Below the pieces are notes generated by a model. It was not told the origin of the DNA. It worked only from the letters and a program-made list of their open reading frames with translations, and searched no databases. 64,000 bases of DNA, from NCBI GenBank assembly GCA_947089145.1, contig CAMUJH010000002.1, forward strand, positions 1-64,000, given 5' to 3'. Origin of the DNA: an uncultured Hungatella sp. (GTDB lineage: Bacteria > Bacillota > Clostridia > Lachnospirales > Lachnospiraceae). Each line of letters opens with the position of its first letter. The first letter of the stretch is position 1. A program made the translations under genes and the position numbers. Of this stretch, positions 51,991 to 61,398 are shown in pieces.

Positions 51991-53343
51991 TCATTCCAAC
52001 TGCCTGGAAAGTTCCGGCGACTTAAAAATCCGTACAAAATATACAAGTTCTGCAGCTCCTGTGATGATCCACGAAAAAACATACAGAAGATACAGTGATT
52101 CTATGGTCCTGAAATGGGCAAACACAGTCCAGATCCACAAAAGCCGGAATATGGTTGAACCTGCTGTCACAATCAGCATAGGGACAATGGTCTTTCCCAG
52201 CCCTCGGGACGCTGCAATGGTACAGTCCATAAATGCGCTGATGCAGTAAGACAGGGCCATGACAGAGATACGTTTAATCCCTGCCTCCACCACAGCCCTT
52301 TCATTGGTAAACATAGATAAAAACGGATACCGCAGCACATAAATCCCCACTCCCAGCGCCAGCCCCAGCACAAAAGAATAGAGCATGCAGATAGAAAAGC
52401 TCTTTAACATCCGCTCCCGTTTCTTTGCCCCCAGGTTCTGGGCAATAAAGCTGGTACAGGCCGTGTAGAAAGCTGCCATCATGTCATATACCAGAGGGTC
52501 GGTATTGGCAGCAGCCGAGTTTCCCTCCACCATCACATGGTCAAACGAATTGACGCTGGCCTGGACAAACAGGTTTGCCACTGCAAACAGCGCATACTGA
52601 AGAGCTGAGGGAATTCCGATTTTTAAAATCCGCCTCATTTTATCCCTGTCCAATTTCAGGCAGTCAAGGCGCAGCGCAAACGTTTCCTGACAGGTCATCA
52701 AGAGCCTGATGACCAAGCCCGCCGAGATATACTGGGAAATAATGCTGGCAACGGCCACCCCGGCTGCCCCCATATGGCACACAATGACAAAAAACAGGTT
52801 CAGCGCCACATTGACCGCTCCGGCGAAGGTGAGATAAAGCAAGGGCCTTCTGGTATCCCCTGCGGCGCTTAACACCGCATTGCCCAGATTGAACATGGCC
52901 AGAGCAGGGGTTCCCAGCAGATAGATCCGCAGATAAACCACTGCATCTTTTATAAGCTCATCCTTTGTGTGCATGGCAGCCAGAATCCCTCCGGCTGCTG
53001 CAAGTCCCAAAATCATAATGGCGGCACCAAAAAAGGCCATCAGAAGCGCCGCCGTGTGAACCGTAGACTTCACTCCCTCATGATCCCTGGCTCCGATATA
53101 AAGGGCTGTCAATGCGCTTACGCCGCTTGCCAGCCCCAGCAGAAGCCCTGTAGATAAAGTAACCAGAATGGTGGTAGAACCCACTGCTCCCAAGGCAATG
53201 GGGCCGGCAAACTTTCCCACCACCGCCACATCTGAAATGTTAAAAACAACCTGCAGGATGTTGGAAAACATCAGCGGCACGCTGAAAAACAGGATCTTCT
53301 TCCACAGAGATCCTGTACACATATCTATCTCATAATGTTTCAT
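51991..53343 (-). CDS. MATE family efflux transporter
   Basis: 450 residues, twelve membrane segments in two similar halves (LWKKILFFSVPLMFSNILQ at the start; ILKIGIPSALQYALFAVAN in the middle). DinF/NorM-type exporter of drugs or metabolites driven by Na+ or H+. AGGA precedes the ATG. Single gene between DUF3842 (convergent) and the NSS transporter. Confidence 0.9.
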   Translation of the reverse strand: MKHYEIDMCTGSLWKKILFFSVPLMFSNILQVVFNISDVAVVGKFAGPIALGAVGSTTILVTLSTGLLLGLASGVSALTALYIGARDHEGVKSTVHTAALLMAFFGAAIMILGLAAAGGILAAMHTKDELIKDAVVYLRIYLLGTPALAMFNLGNAVLSAAGDTRRPLLYLTFAGAVNVALNLFFVIVCHMGAAGVAVASIISQYISAGLVIRLLMTCQETFALRLDCLKLDRDKMRRILKIGIPSALQYALFAVANLFVQASVNSFDHVMVEGNSAAANTDPLVYDMMAAFYTACTSFIAQNLGAKKRERMLKSFSICMLYSFVLGLALGVGIYVLRYPFLSMFTNERAVVEAGIKRISVMALSYCISAFMDCTIAASRGLGKTIVPMLIVTAGSTIFRLLWIWTVFAHFRTIESLYLLYVFSWIITGAAELVYFVRIFKSPELSRQLE

Positions 53344-53407
53344 GTTTGTTTCCTGTTATGGCAGAAAATGCCTTCCGCCTGCCAAATACTTCCTCTCCCC
53401 TATGTAT

Positions 53408-53457
53408 TGCACCGGGGAACCCAGCCTGCTGTCCCTGCAGCAGAATTCCCCGGTGCA
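53408..53457. repeat. Long inverted repeat after the NSS gene
   Basis: TGCACCGGGGAA (53408-53419) pairs with TTCCCCGGTGCA (53446-53457); an inner CTGCTG..CAGCAG stem nests inside. Probable terminator of the minus-strand transporter, although the T tract is weak. Confidence 0.55.
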
Positions 53458-53474
53458 TTTGTCCTCATGTTATC

Positions 53475-54845
53475 CTATCCTGCAAACTTTGCCCAGTACC
53501 CCTGCAAAAAGATTACCAGAATGACTACCGGAAGGACCCAGCTTACATATCCCTTAGCCCATTTGGGAAATTTCATTCCTGTCCCTGCATTGGCTTCGTT
53601 CAGAAAATTCTCAAATCCCCATCCGTATCTGCTGGTACAGAACAGAAGGTACAGAAGGCTTCCGATGGGAAGCAGGTTATTGCTCACCAGAAAGTCCTCC
53701 AGATCCAGCACTCCCGTGCCTTCCCCCAGAGGCATAAATCCGCTCCACACGTTAAATCCCAAAACACAGGGCGCCGACAGAATGATCATAACGATTACAT
53801 TGCACACTACCGCCTTTTTCACGGTGCATCCTGTCAGATCCGTGGCAAATGACACAATGTTCTGAAACACTGCGATCACTGTGGACATGGCGGCAAATGA
53901 CATAAACAAAAAGAAAAGGCTTCCCCAGATGCGCCCGCCCGGCATATGGTTGAACACATTGGGCAGGGTAATAAAAATCAGCGAGGGCCCTGCGTCCGGC
54001 TCGATGCCGTAGGCGAAGCAGGCCGGGAAAATAATCAGTCCTGCCATAAATGCTACCAGGGTATCCAGGCACAGCACGCTTACCGCCTCCCCGGCCAGCC
54101 TCTTTTCCTTGCCGATATAGCTTCCGAAAATAGCCAGGGCGCCGATGCCGATGCTTAAAGTAAAGAAAGACTGGCCCAGAGCCGCAAACACCGCCTCCCC
54201 GATTCCAGCCTCTTTTACTTTTGAAAAGTCGGGCTTCAGATAAAATTCCAAACCGGTGCTTCCGCCTTCTATGAGCATGGAATTTCCTGCCAGTACCACC
54301 ATCAGAAGAAGCAGGCACACCATCATCCATTTGGTGATCTTCTCAACGCCGTTTTTCAGCCCCATGCCGCAGACCGCAAATCCCAAAAGCACTACAATGA
54401 TCATCATGGCCATCATGAGAATGGGATCGGACAGCATGCCGCCGAACTCTGCTGCCACCTGATCAGCCGCCAGGCCTGTAAAGTCACCCATAAGCATCTT
54501 CATAAAGTACAAAAGCATCCACCCTGCCACGGTAGTGTAAAACATCATCAGCAGATAATTGCCTGCAATGGCTATGGGCTTTCCCAAATGCCATCTGCTT
54601 CCCTTTGGCTCCAGCACCTCGAAGGACAGCGCCGCACTTTTTTGGCTGGCCCTTCCCACCGCAAATTCCATGACTACCACCGGCAGTCCTAAAACCAGGA
54701 GAAACAAAAGGTATATCAGCACAAAAGCCGCCCCTCCGTACTGTCCCACAATGTAAGGGAATCTCCACACGTTTCCAAGACCGATGGCACATCCCGCCGA
54801 TATGAGGATGAACCCCAGCCTGGATGAAAATTTTTCTCGTTCCAC
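53475..54845 (-). CDS. Sodium-dependent transporter, NSS/SNF family
   Basis: 456 residues, eleven to twelve membrane segments. N-terminal REKFSSRLGFILISAGCAIGLGNVWRFPYI is diagnostic of the neurotransmitter:sodium symporter family (unwound TM1 with G-N-V-W-R-F-P). It should import amino acids with Na+; the substrate is unknown. GTG start with GGAG about eight bases ahead. Single gene. Confidence 0.93.
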   Translation of the reverse strand: MEREKFSSRLGFILISAGCAIGLGNVWRFPYIVGQYGGAAFVLIYLLFLLVLGLPVVVMEFAVGRASQKSAALSFEVLEPKGSRWHLGKPIAIAGNYLLMMFYTTVAGWMLLYFMKMLMGDFTGLAADQVAAEFGGMLSDPILMMAMMIIVVLLGFAVCGMGLKNGVEKITKWMMVCLLLLMVVLAGNSMLIEGGSTGLEFYLKPDFSKVKEAGIGEAVFAALGQSFFTLSIGIGALAIFGSYIGKEKRLAGEAVSVLCLDTLVAFMAGLIIFPACFAYGIEPDAGPSLIFITLPNVFNHMPGGRIWGSLFFLFMSFAAMSTVIAVFQNIVSFATDLTGCTVKKAVVCNVIVMIILSAPCVLGFNVWSGFMPLGEGTGVLDLEDFLVSNNLLPIGSLLYLLFCTSRYGWGFENFLNEANAGTGMKFPKWAKGYVSWVLPVVILVIFLQGYWAKFAG

Positions 54846-54982
54846 CGCTTATCTCCTTTGCCCTTCTGTATTGATCGATCCCGCTGTCTAAAGCTGCCTA
54901 AAGCCGCCCCCTTGCGGGCATGTCCTCTATTATAACAGCAGACAAAGAAAAGTACAATATCTTCTGTTCCAATTGCCTGTTA

Positions 54983-55132
54983 GTTACTGTTCACGGGGGC
55001 ATCTTCTTGTCCGGCTACGCCGAACAAGAAGCATCGGGCGTTCGCCCGATGGGGAAAACCGGATGAAAACAGTCTTACAAGCAAGCTTGACGCCTGTTTT
55101 CATCCGGTTTTCCCCGCCCCGTGAACTGTAAC
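54983..55132. repeat. Four-stem palindromic element (cloverleaf-like)
   Basis: An outer stem of 16 bases with one mismatch (54983-54998 / 55117-55132) encloses three side stems. Stem 1: 13 bp, one mismatch (55003-55015 / 55019-55031). Stem 2: CATCGGGC / GCCCGATG (55032-55051). Stem 3: a perfect 22 bp (55051-55072 / 55094-55115). No open frame. It lies between the NSS promoter region and the hflX stop codon (55138). Confidence 0.85.
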
Positions 55133-55137
55133 ACCTG

Positions 55138-56385
55138 TTATACTACCTGCCCGTAAAGTTCCGCCGGAACATAGGCCTTCACCAGTATGCCTTCTTCCTG
55201 ATACTCCTCGGCCAAAAGTTCTCCGAATTTGCGAATGGCCTGGATCTTCCCTGCTTCCCCGTAGCCATATACCTTTTCCAGATAGATTCTGTCATTCCTC
55301 AATATGGTTTCCAGAGTCTCCAAAAGCTTATCCACTCCCTGCCCTGTCTTTGCCGACAGTTTAACCTGGTAGTCCGCAGACATATCTTTTAAGATTATCT
55401 CTCCCTCCATCCGGTCAATCTTATTAAAGACAGTTACCACTGTTTTGTCCGTCACTTCCAGCTGCTTTAATGTATTGTAGACCGTGTATATCTGCATATC
55501 CATCTGGGGATTGGAGCAGTCCGCCACATGAAGGATAATATCGCTGTACCTGGCCTCCTCCAGCGTACTTTTAAACGCCTCAATCAAATGGTGGGGAAGC
55601 TTGCGGATAAATCCCACCGTGTCTGTCAGCAGAATGCTCTGGCCTCCCGGCAGCAGCAGGTTTCTGGTAGTAGGGTCCAGGGTGGCAAAAAGCTTATCCT
55701 CCGCCAGAATCCCTGCATTGGTCAAATAATTTAAAAGGGTGGATTTCCCTGCATTGGTATACCCCACAATGGCCGCCGACTTCACATGGGCCCGCTCTCT
55801 CTGCCTGCGCTGTACCTGCCTGTGGCACTCCACCTCCTTAAGCTCTGCTTTCAGCTGGCCGATGCGCTCATGGATCAGGCGGCGGTCCATCTCCAGCTTT
55901 TTCTCTCCCGGTCCTCTGGTGCCGATTCCTCCTCCCAGCCTGGACAGGGAGCTTCGGAGCCCCACCAGCCTGGCTGCCCGGTATTTCAGCTGAGCCAGCT
56001 CCACCTGAAGCTTGCCCTCCCGGGTCCTGGCTCTAGCTGCAAATATATCAAGGATCACCATGGTTCTGTCCATCACCTTGGTTTCCAGCGCGTCTTCCAG
56101 GTTCTTAAGCTGAGCCGGGGACAATTCGTCATCACACACCACTCCCGTGGCATCCTGTTCCCACATCAATTCCTTAAGCTGGTCAACCTTCCCTTTCCCC
56201 AGATACGTTCCCGGATGGATCTTCTCCCGGTTCTGAATAACCCTGCCAACCACCTCCGCCCCTGCGGTCTTAACCAGTTCTTCCAGCTCGTCCAGGCTCT
56301 CTTTCGTGTCGCTGCCGTCCTCCAGGCTTACGGCAAAGAGAATAACCCGCTCCTGCATTTCTTTTAATTCAATTAATTCCGCCAC
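55138..56385 (-). CDS. hflX: Ribosome-associated GTPase HflX
   Basis: 415 residues. N-terminal HflX domain with GKGKVDQLKEL and DDELSPAQLKNLE, a coiled linker with GLRSSLSRLGGGIGTRGPGE, and a G domain with G1 GYTNAGKSTL, G3 DTVGFIRKLPHHL and G4 NKID. It splits stalled or stressed ribosomes. GTG start with AAGGAG five bases ahead. Followed by the four-stem element; preceded by the TPR lipoprotein gene by 30 bp, probably cotranscribed. Confidence 0.95.
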   Translation of the reverse strand: MAELIELKEMQERVILFAVSLEDGSDTKESLDELEELVKTAGAEVVGRVIQNREKIHPGTYLGKGKVDQLKELMWEQDATGVVCDDELSPAQLKNLEDALETKVMDRTMVILDIFAARARTREGKLQVELAQLKYRAARLVGLRSSLSRLGGGIGTRGPGEKKLEMDRRLIHERIGQLKAELKEVECHRQVQRRQRERAHVKSAAIVGYTNAGKSTLLNYLTNAGILAEDKLFATLDPTTRNLLLPGGQSILLTDTVGFIRKLPHHLIEAFKSTLEEARYSDIILHVADCSNPQMDMQIYTVYNTLKQLEVTDKTVVTVFNKIDRMEGEIILKDMSADYQVKLSAKTGQGVDKLLETLETILRNDRIYLEKVYGYGEAGKIQAIRKFGELLAEEYQEEGILVKAYVPAELYGQVV

Positions 56386-56415
56386 AAAAACTCCTTCCTG
56401 TCTGTCCTGATTTTG

Positions 56416-57264
56416 TTATCTGGACTTTAAAAAATCGATCTCCTTCTGAATCTCTTCATCAGCTCCATAAGCCGCTGCATACTGCTGGAGAATGGACAGC
56501 GCCTTCTGAAAATCAAGTTTCCTTTCATAGGCGGCCGCCTGGTTTAAAAACAGGCTTGCCATGACCGACTGATCCCCTGTCTCCACGCCCTGTTCCAGAT
56601 ATTGGATTGCCAGATCCAGATCTCCCGCCTCCAACTGGCAGACTGCCATGCGGTTATAAATTTCCCCGTTCTCCATTCCGTCATTCACCGCCTGCTGATA
56701 CAGCTCTATGGCCTGGTCAGCTCTGTCCTGATCTGTCAGAGCCTGGCCCAGAGACAAAAGTATCTGGGTTGTCTCCCCGTCTTTTGGCGCGGCCTCATAC
56801 AACTTCTTATATTCTTCCACGGCATCGTCAAGCTGCCCTGCCAATATCTGCAGTCTGCAGATGCGCGTCCTGTATTCGTTTCGCTCCTGATCCACCTGCA
56901 TAAGAACGCCGTAAGTGTATGCGGCCGCACCGTAATCCCCTGCCTTGTATTCTGCCTCTGCTCTGTACTTTAAAATATCCAGTTCAAATTCGCCTACTAC
57001 CTTAGACGAGAGAGACAAAGCCCCCTCAAAAGCCTCTATAGCCGCCTCATAATTCCCTGCGTCCAGCTGTTCGATGCCCTGCAGGCGAAGCTCCTGCTTT
57101 TCTTTTTCCCTGTCACTGCAGCCCCCTGTCACCATAAGAGCCGCAAAAAGACACAAAATGATGATACGGCGAACCGCTTTCATCTCTGCCGCCGTGCATA
57201 TTCTTCCTCTCTGTCCGGCCCCGTCTCTGCGGCCCCGTCCTTTGCCGTACTTCTGATATCCCAT
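56416..57264 (-). CDS. Tetratricopeptide-repeat lipoprotein
   Basis: 282 residues from the ATG at 57264, which has AAAAGGAG ten bases ahead; an ATG at 57183 would give 255 residues with the signal peptide at its very start but has no clear ribosome site. A lipobox VTGGC (LFAALMVTGGC) follows a hydrophobic stretch, so it should be an external lipoprotein. About six TPR units follow (GIEQLDAGNYEAAIEAFEGAL, LGQALTDQDRADQAIELYQQA, LEAGDLDLAIQYLEQGVE). TPRs mediate protein contacts; the partner is unknown. Upstream of hflX on the same strand. Confidence 0.85.
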   Translation of the reverse strand: MGYQKYGKGRGRRDGAGQRGRICTAAEMKAVRRIIILCLFAALMVTGGCSDREKEKQELRLQGIEQLDAGNYEAAIEAFEGALSLSSKVVGEFELDILKYRAEAEYKAGDYGAAAYTYGVLMQVDQERNEYRTRICRLQILAGQLDDAVEEYKKLYEAAPKDGETTQILLSLGQALTDQDRADQAIELYQQAVNDGMENGEIYNRMAVCQLEAGDLDLAIQYLEQGVETGDQSVMASLFLNQAAAYERKLDFQKALSILQQYAAAYGADEEIQKEIDFLKSR

Positions 57265-57351
57265 AGGCTCTATGCTCCTTTTATGTTTTTCCCATCTGGC
57301 ATAACTTCCATATGCCCTTATGCAGCCGGTTTTTATTGCTGCCTCGTCACA

Positions 57352-57786
57352 CTAATTTGTGCCCGTACTTCCCAGGCCGCCTCTGTCCCGGTCTGACAGC
57401 TCCTCTGTCTGTTCAAAACTCACCTGGGGCTGGTGCTCCATAATCCGGAACTGGCATATTCTGTCATTTGCATGAATGACGGTATCCCTGAGAGCATAGG
57501 CCGGAAAATGCCACTGATCATTGCTGCCGCAGTATGTCTCGTCAATAACCCCCATATGGTTTGTCTGGATGATTCCGAAATTTTTGAATGTAGAACTTCT
57601 CGGTACAATATGGGCTTCATACCCCTTTGGCAGTTTCATGGCTACTCCCAAAGGAATCATCCGAAACTGCCCGGCTTTAAGCTCCACATCCTCAGCGGCG
57701 CGCAGATCAATCCAATCGGATTTTCCTCCGATGTAAGCCAGCTTGTCAATTTTATCCGTAAAATATTTTATCTGTATCGTTTCCAT
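57352..57786 (-). CDS. dut: dUTP diphosphatase (dUTPase)
   Basis: Hydrolyses dUTP to dUMP and PPi, keeping uracil out of DNA and supplying dTMP synthesis. 144 residues, trimeric type, with the five motifs: [32 protein letters not shown] (the catalytic Asp), RICQFRIM and the C-terminal RGGLGSTG. The ribosome site GGAGAGGG precedes the ATG. Single gene after the copper operon terminator. Confidence 0.93.
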   Translation of the reverse strand: METIQIKYFTDKIDKLAYIGGKSDWIDLRAAEDVELKAGQFRMIPLGVAMKLPKGYEAHIVPRSSTFKNFGIIQTNHMGVIDETYCGSNDQWHFPAYALRDTVIHANDRICQFRIMEHQPQVSFEQTEELSDRDRGGLGSTGTN

Positions 57787-57903
57787 GACATATTACCCTC
57801 TCCTGTTGGCCTTTGCTGTTAGTTTCCACTCAATTCTACCATACCAGATATGCGCTGTAAACAGCTTCTGAATTTCTCCGGCATCCAACTGCGGCCCCAT
57901 TGG

Positions 57904-57950
57904 AAAAAAATCCGGAAACCCTATGTTTTCACATCTGGCCTCCGGATTTT
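57904..57950 (-). terminator. Terminator of the copper operon
   Basis: Minus strand: AAAATCCGGA (57950-57941) pairs with TCCGGATTTT (57916-57907), followed by a run of seven T. It lies 39 bp past the copA stop. Confidence 0.8.
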
Positions 57951-57988
57951 CTTCCTTGCCGCAGTTTAAATATACTTCCAGCGTCCTG

Positions 57989-60508
57989 TTACTGAACCGA
58001 TACTACCTTGTAGTCCTGCTCCTCCACGGTTTTTTTCAGCACGTCATCAGAAACGTCGCCGTTTAAAGTAACCACTGCCGTTCCCGCCTCATGGCTTACA
58101 ACGGCCTCCGTCACTTCGGGCAGAGCCTCCAGACATTTCTTCACCCTTGCCTCACAGTGCCCGCACATCATTCCCTCGATTTTCATGGTCTTTTCCATGG
58201 TCAGTTCCTCCATTTTCTTTGTTATTATTTTTTTATCTTTTCCCGCATCGTGGATGCGGAACAGATTCAGCCTTAGGGCATTTGTCACCACGCAGAAACT
58301 GGACAGGCTCATAGCCGCTGCCCCAAACATAGGGTTTAGCTTCCATCCGAATATAGGATACCACAATCCGGCTGCCAAGGGAATCCCCACCACATTGTAG
58401 AAAAACGCCCAGAACAGATTCTCATGGATATTTCTCAGGGTTGCGTGGCTTAAGCGGACAGCAGCAGGCACATCCCGCAGCCGGCTCTTCATCAGAACAA
58501 TGTCAGCCGCATCAATGGCAATATCCGTACCTGCCCCGATGGCGATGCCGATGTCTGCCCTGGTAAGAGCCGGAGCGTCATTGATCCCGTCTCCCACCAT
58601 GGCCACTTTGCCTTTTTTCTTCAGGGAGCGGATGACGCTCTCCTTTCCTTCCGGCAGCACTCCGGCGATTACCTGGTCAACCCCTGCCTGCTTTCCGATG
58701 GCTCTGGCTGTCCTCTCATTGTCGCCGGTCAGCATGACCACATGGATTCCCATGTTCTGCAGTTCTTTTACTGCCCGGGGACTGTCCTCCTTAATCACGT
58801 CCGCCACGGCGATAATTCCCGTAAGCTTTCCGTCTCTGCTGAAAAACAGAGGAGTCTTCCCCTCTTCTGCCAGGCGCTCAGACTGTCTCTGCACCTCTGC
58901 CGGAACGTCTGCATGGCTGCTTATAAATTTCAGGTTGCCGCCTGCAAGCCTGCTTTCCTCTATGCGGGCAGTCAGCCCGTTTCCCGGAAGGGCTTTAAAG
59001 TCCGTAACCTCCCGGCTCTCCATCCCCTGCTCTTCCGCCTTTAGAAGGACGGCCCTGGCCAGAGGATGCTCGCTTTTCTTTTCAAGCCAGTAGGCATCTC
59101 TCAGAAGCTCTTCTTTTGAAACCCCGGGGGCCGGCACCATGTCTGTCACCTTGGGCTCTCCGCTTGTAATGGTTCCTGTTTTGTCAAGGGCCACCACCTG
59201 CACCTTTCCCGCTTCTTCCAGAGACACTGCCGTCTTAAACAGGATTCCGCTTTTGGCGCCCATGCCGTTTCCCACCATGATGGCAACCGGCGTAGCCAGG
59301 CCCAATGCACAGGGGCAGCTGATAACCAGCACGGAAATTCCCCGTGCCAGGGCAAACCCGATGCTCTGTCCGGCCAGAAGCCAGGCGGCCAGAGTAATGG
59401 CGGCAATGGCAATAACTGTGGGAACGAACACGCCGGACACTTTATCCGCCACCTTGGCAATAGGCGCCTTTGTGGCAGCCGCATCGCTTACCATCTGGAT
59501 AATCTGGGACAAGGTAGTGTCTTCCCCCACTCTCGTGGCTTCACAGCGGATAAAGCCTGACTGGTTTACCGTGGCGGCTGACACCCTGTCTCCTGCCGCC
59601 TTGTCCACGGGAATGCTCTCCCCTGTAAGGGCCGACTCGTTGACCGCGCTGCTTCCCTCCAGCACTACGCCGTCTACCGGAATATTCTCCCCGGGCCGCA
59701 CTACAAAAATGTCGCCTTTTGCCACCTGCTCCACCGGGATCTCTGTCTCTGTCCCGTCTTTTATGACTACCGCCGTTTTGGGAGCCAGCTTCATCAGACT
59801 TTTCAGCGCATCTGTAGTCCTTCCCTTGGAACGGGCCTCCAGCATTTTCCCCACAGTGATCAGGGTCAGTATCATGGCCGCCGATTCAAAGTAGAACTCA
59901 TGCATATAGGCCATGACTCCCTCCATGTCCCCTCTTACCTGGGCATCAGACATGGCAAACAATGCATAAGAGCTGTACACAAAGGAAGCCCCGGACCCTA
60001 ATGCAACCAGGGTATCCATATTGGGCGCCCCGTGAAGCAGGCTTTTAAAGCCGTTTATAAAAAATTTCTGGTTGATTACCATAATGATCACCGTCAAATG
60101 GAGCTGCAGAAGCCCCATGGCTATGTGGTTGCCCTCCAGAAAAGCGGGAACCGGCCAGCTCCACATCATATGCCCCATGGAAATGTACATAAGCACAATC
60201 AGAAATCCCAAAGACCACACAAGTCTCTGCTTCAGAACAGGAGTCTCCCTGTCTTTCAGCATATCTTCTCTGTCTAAGCTTCCTGACGCCCCCTTGTCTT
60301 GCCCCTGGGCGCCTTTTACGGAAGCTCCGTATCCGGCCTCCTCCACGGCCGCAATAACGGCTTCCGGCGGGACATCCCCCTCAACTGCCATAGAATTGGT
60401 CAGCAGGCTTACGGAGCAGGAGTCCACCCCTGACACCTTTCCCACCGCCTTCTCTACCCGGGCGCTGCACGCTGCGCAGCTCATGCCTGTTACTGTATAC
60501 TGTTTCAT
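57989..60508 (-). CDS. copA: Copper-exporting P1B-type ATPase with N- and C-terminal HMA domains
   Basis: 839 residues. N-terminal HMA domain with Cys11 and Cys14 (GMSCAAC), then eight membrane segments, TGES actuator, the ion-site CPC at 398-400, DKTGT with Asp442 as the phosphorylated residue, HP region, and [10 protein letters not shown]. After the last membrane segments a second HMA domain is fused at the C-terminus (Cys782, Cys785 in GMMCGHC), preceded by an internal methionine (MEKTMKIEG), as if a CopZ chaperone gene had fused to copA. It exports Cu(I). AGGAGG precedes the ATG. Last gene of csoR-HMA-copA. Confidence 0.95.
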   Translation of the reverse strand: MKQYTVTGMSCAACSARVEKAVGKVSGVDSCSVSLLTNSMAVEGDVPPEAVIAAVEEAGYGASVKGAQGQDKGASGSLDREDMLKDRETPVLKQRLVWSLGFLIVLMYISMGHMMWSWPVPAFLEGNHIAMGLLQLHLTVIIMVINQKFFINGFKSLLHGAPNMDTLVALGSGASFVYSSYALFAMSDAQVRGDMEGVMAYMHEFYFESAAMILTLITVGKMLEARSKGRTTDALKSLMKLAPKTAVVIKDGTETEIPVEQVAKGDIFVVRPGENIPVDGVVLEGSSAVNESALTGESIPVDKAAGDRVSAATVNQSGFIRCEATRVGEDTTLSQIIQMVSDAAATKAPIAKVADKVSGVFVPTVIAIAAITLAAWLLAGQSIGFALARGISVLVISCPCALGLATPVAIMVGNGMGAKSGILFKTAVSLEEAGKVQVVALDKTGTITSGEPKVTDMVPAPGVSKEELLRDAYWLEKKSEHPLARAVLLKAEEQGMESREVTDFKALPGNGLTARIEESRLAGGNLKFISSHADVPAEVQRQSERLAEEGKTPLFFSRDGKLTGIIAVADVIKEDSPRAVKELQNMGIHVVMLTGDNERTARAIGKQAGVDQVIAGVLPEGKESVIRSLKKKGKVAMVGDGINDAPALTRADIGIAIGAGTDIAIDAADIVLMKSRLRDVPAAVRLSHATLRNIHENLFWAFFYNVVGIPLAAGLWYPIFGWKLNPMFGAAAMSLSSFCVVTNALRLNLFRIHDAGKDKKIITKKMEELTMEKTMKIEGMMCGHCEARVKKCLEALPEVTEAVVSHEAGTAVVTLNGDVSDDVLKKTVEEQDYKVVSVQ

Positions 60509-60535
60509 CTCTGCCTCCTCTATCTCTATATTCAG

Positions 60536-60901
60536 TCATCCTATTGCCTGAATGCCTGTCACCGCAAATCCCGCCTTCTCCACTGCCGCCTTCAGTTCCT
60601 CGTCACTGACCATCCGTTCCATGGAGACTGTGGCTGTCCTTTTCTTTAAATTCACTTCTGCCGCTGCGCCGTCGATCCGGTTTAACTGTCTCTCCACGCT
60701 GTTTTTGCAGTTTTGGCAGTGCATTCCCTCAATGGAAATAACTTTCTTCCCTATGTTCTTTCCCTTAAGCGTCTTTCTGGCCGCCTTGGGAACCTTCCCT
60801 CCTCCGCAGCAGCCGCCCTGGCCTTTCATATGTTTTATCGTTGCCCGGACACCGAAAAACAAACCAACAGATACGATTAGAATAATTACCAGATCTCCCA
60901 T
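60536..60901 (-). CDS. Membrane-anchored HMA-domain metal-binding protein (FeoB-associated Cys-rich type N-terminus)
   Basis: 121 residues. One N-terminal membrane segment (VIILIVSVGLFFGVRA), a Cys-rich GGCCGGG patch like FeoB-associated small proteins, then an HMA domain with GMHCQNC. It lacks the first Cys of GMxCxxC only if read strictly, since both cysteines (C..C) are present. It may hand copper to CopA at the membrane. A weak ribosome site. Between csoR and copA, so part of the copper operon. Confidence 0.85.
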   Translation of the reverse strand: MGDLVIILIVSVGLFFGVRATIKHMKGQGGCCGGGKVPKAARKTLKGKNIGKKVISIEGMHCQNCKNSVERQLNRIDGAAAEVNLKKRTATVSMERMVSDEELKAAVEKAGFAVTGIQAIG

Positions 60902-60933
60902 AATTTGCCTTTTGCCTTCTTGATCTCCTTTTT

Positions 60934-61254
60934 CTATTTCATCAATTTCTGCAGCGTTGCCACCAGCTCATCAATTGTCTCTTCTTTCCCCTCCCTTATA
61001 TCCCTGGCCACGCAGGTTCTTATATGATTTGCCAGAAGCACTTTATTAAAGCTGTTGAGAGCTGCGTTGGCAGCGGCTACCTGAACCAGAATTTCGGGAC
61101 AATAGGCATCCTTTTCCACCATTCCCCTGATTCCCCGTATCTGCCCCTCAATCCGGTTCAGGCGGTGAATCAGATCCTTATATTCTTTATCAGAGCGCTC
61201 CTTGGTCTTGTGGCAGCATTGGCACCCGTCTTCCTGTGTCTGCTTATTTTCCAT
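60934..61254 (-). CDS. csoR: Copper-sensing repressor CsoR
   Basis: 106 residues, all-helical DUF156 family. The Cu(I) ligands are Cys52, His77 and Cys81 (YCPEIL, NHIRTC), the CsoR pattern. A Cys-rich N-terminus (GCQCCHK) is an extra feature. As apo-protein it binds operator DNA and blocks the operon; copper releases it. First gene of csoR-HMA-copA, with a CsoR-type operator in its promoter. Confidence 0.93.
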   Translation of the reverse strand: MENKQTQEDGCQCCHKTKERSDKEYKDLIHRLNRIEGQIRGIRGMVEKDAYCPEILVQVAAANAALNSFNKVLLANHIRTCVARDIREGKEETIDELVATLQKLMK

Positions 61255-61292
61255 ATGCTATCTTACCTCCGCCATATCTATGCCATACGCTT

Positions 61293-61320
61293 ATTATATA
61301 CCCTATGGGGGTATATTGCA
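61293..61320 (-). promoter_or_regulatory. Copper operon promoter with embedded CsoR operator
   Basis: Minus strand: TTGCAA, a 17-base spacer, then TATAAT (61298-61293). The spacer holds the pseudo-palindrome TATACCC-TATG-GGGGTATA (61297-61315), a CsoR-type operator. Repressor binding would cover the promoter. Confidence 0.85.
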
Positions 61321-61357
61321 ACCATTTTTTCTCACCCGCATAAAAAGAGTCCGTCCT

Positions 61358-61396
61358 ATAATAAAAGCCTGCCCTGCATCCCGCAGAACAGGCTTC
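61358..61396 (-). terminator. Terminator after the S51 peptidase gene
   Basis: Minus strand: AGCCTG (61394-61389) pairs with CAGGCT (61371-61366) and an inner CTGCGG/CCCTGC-type pairing, then TTTTATTATA. It ends the scpA-scpB-degV-S51 run. Confidence 0.65.
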
Positions 61397-61398
61397 TG

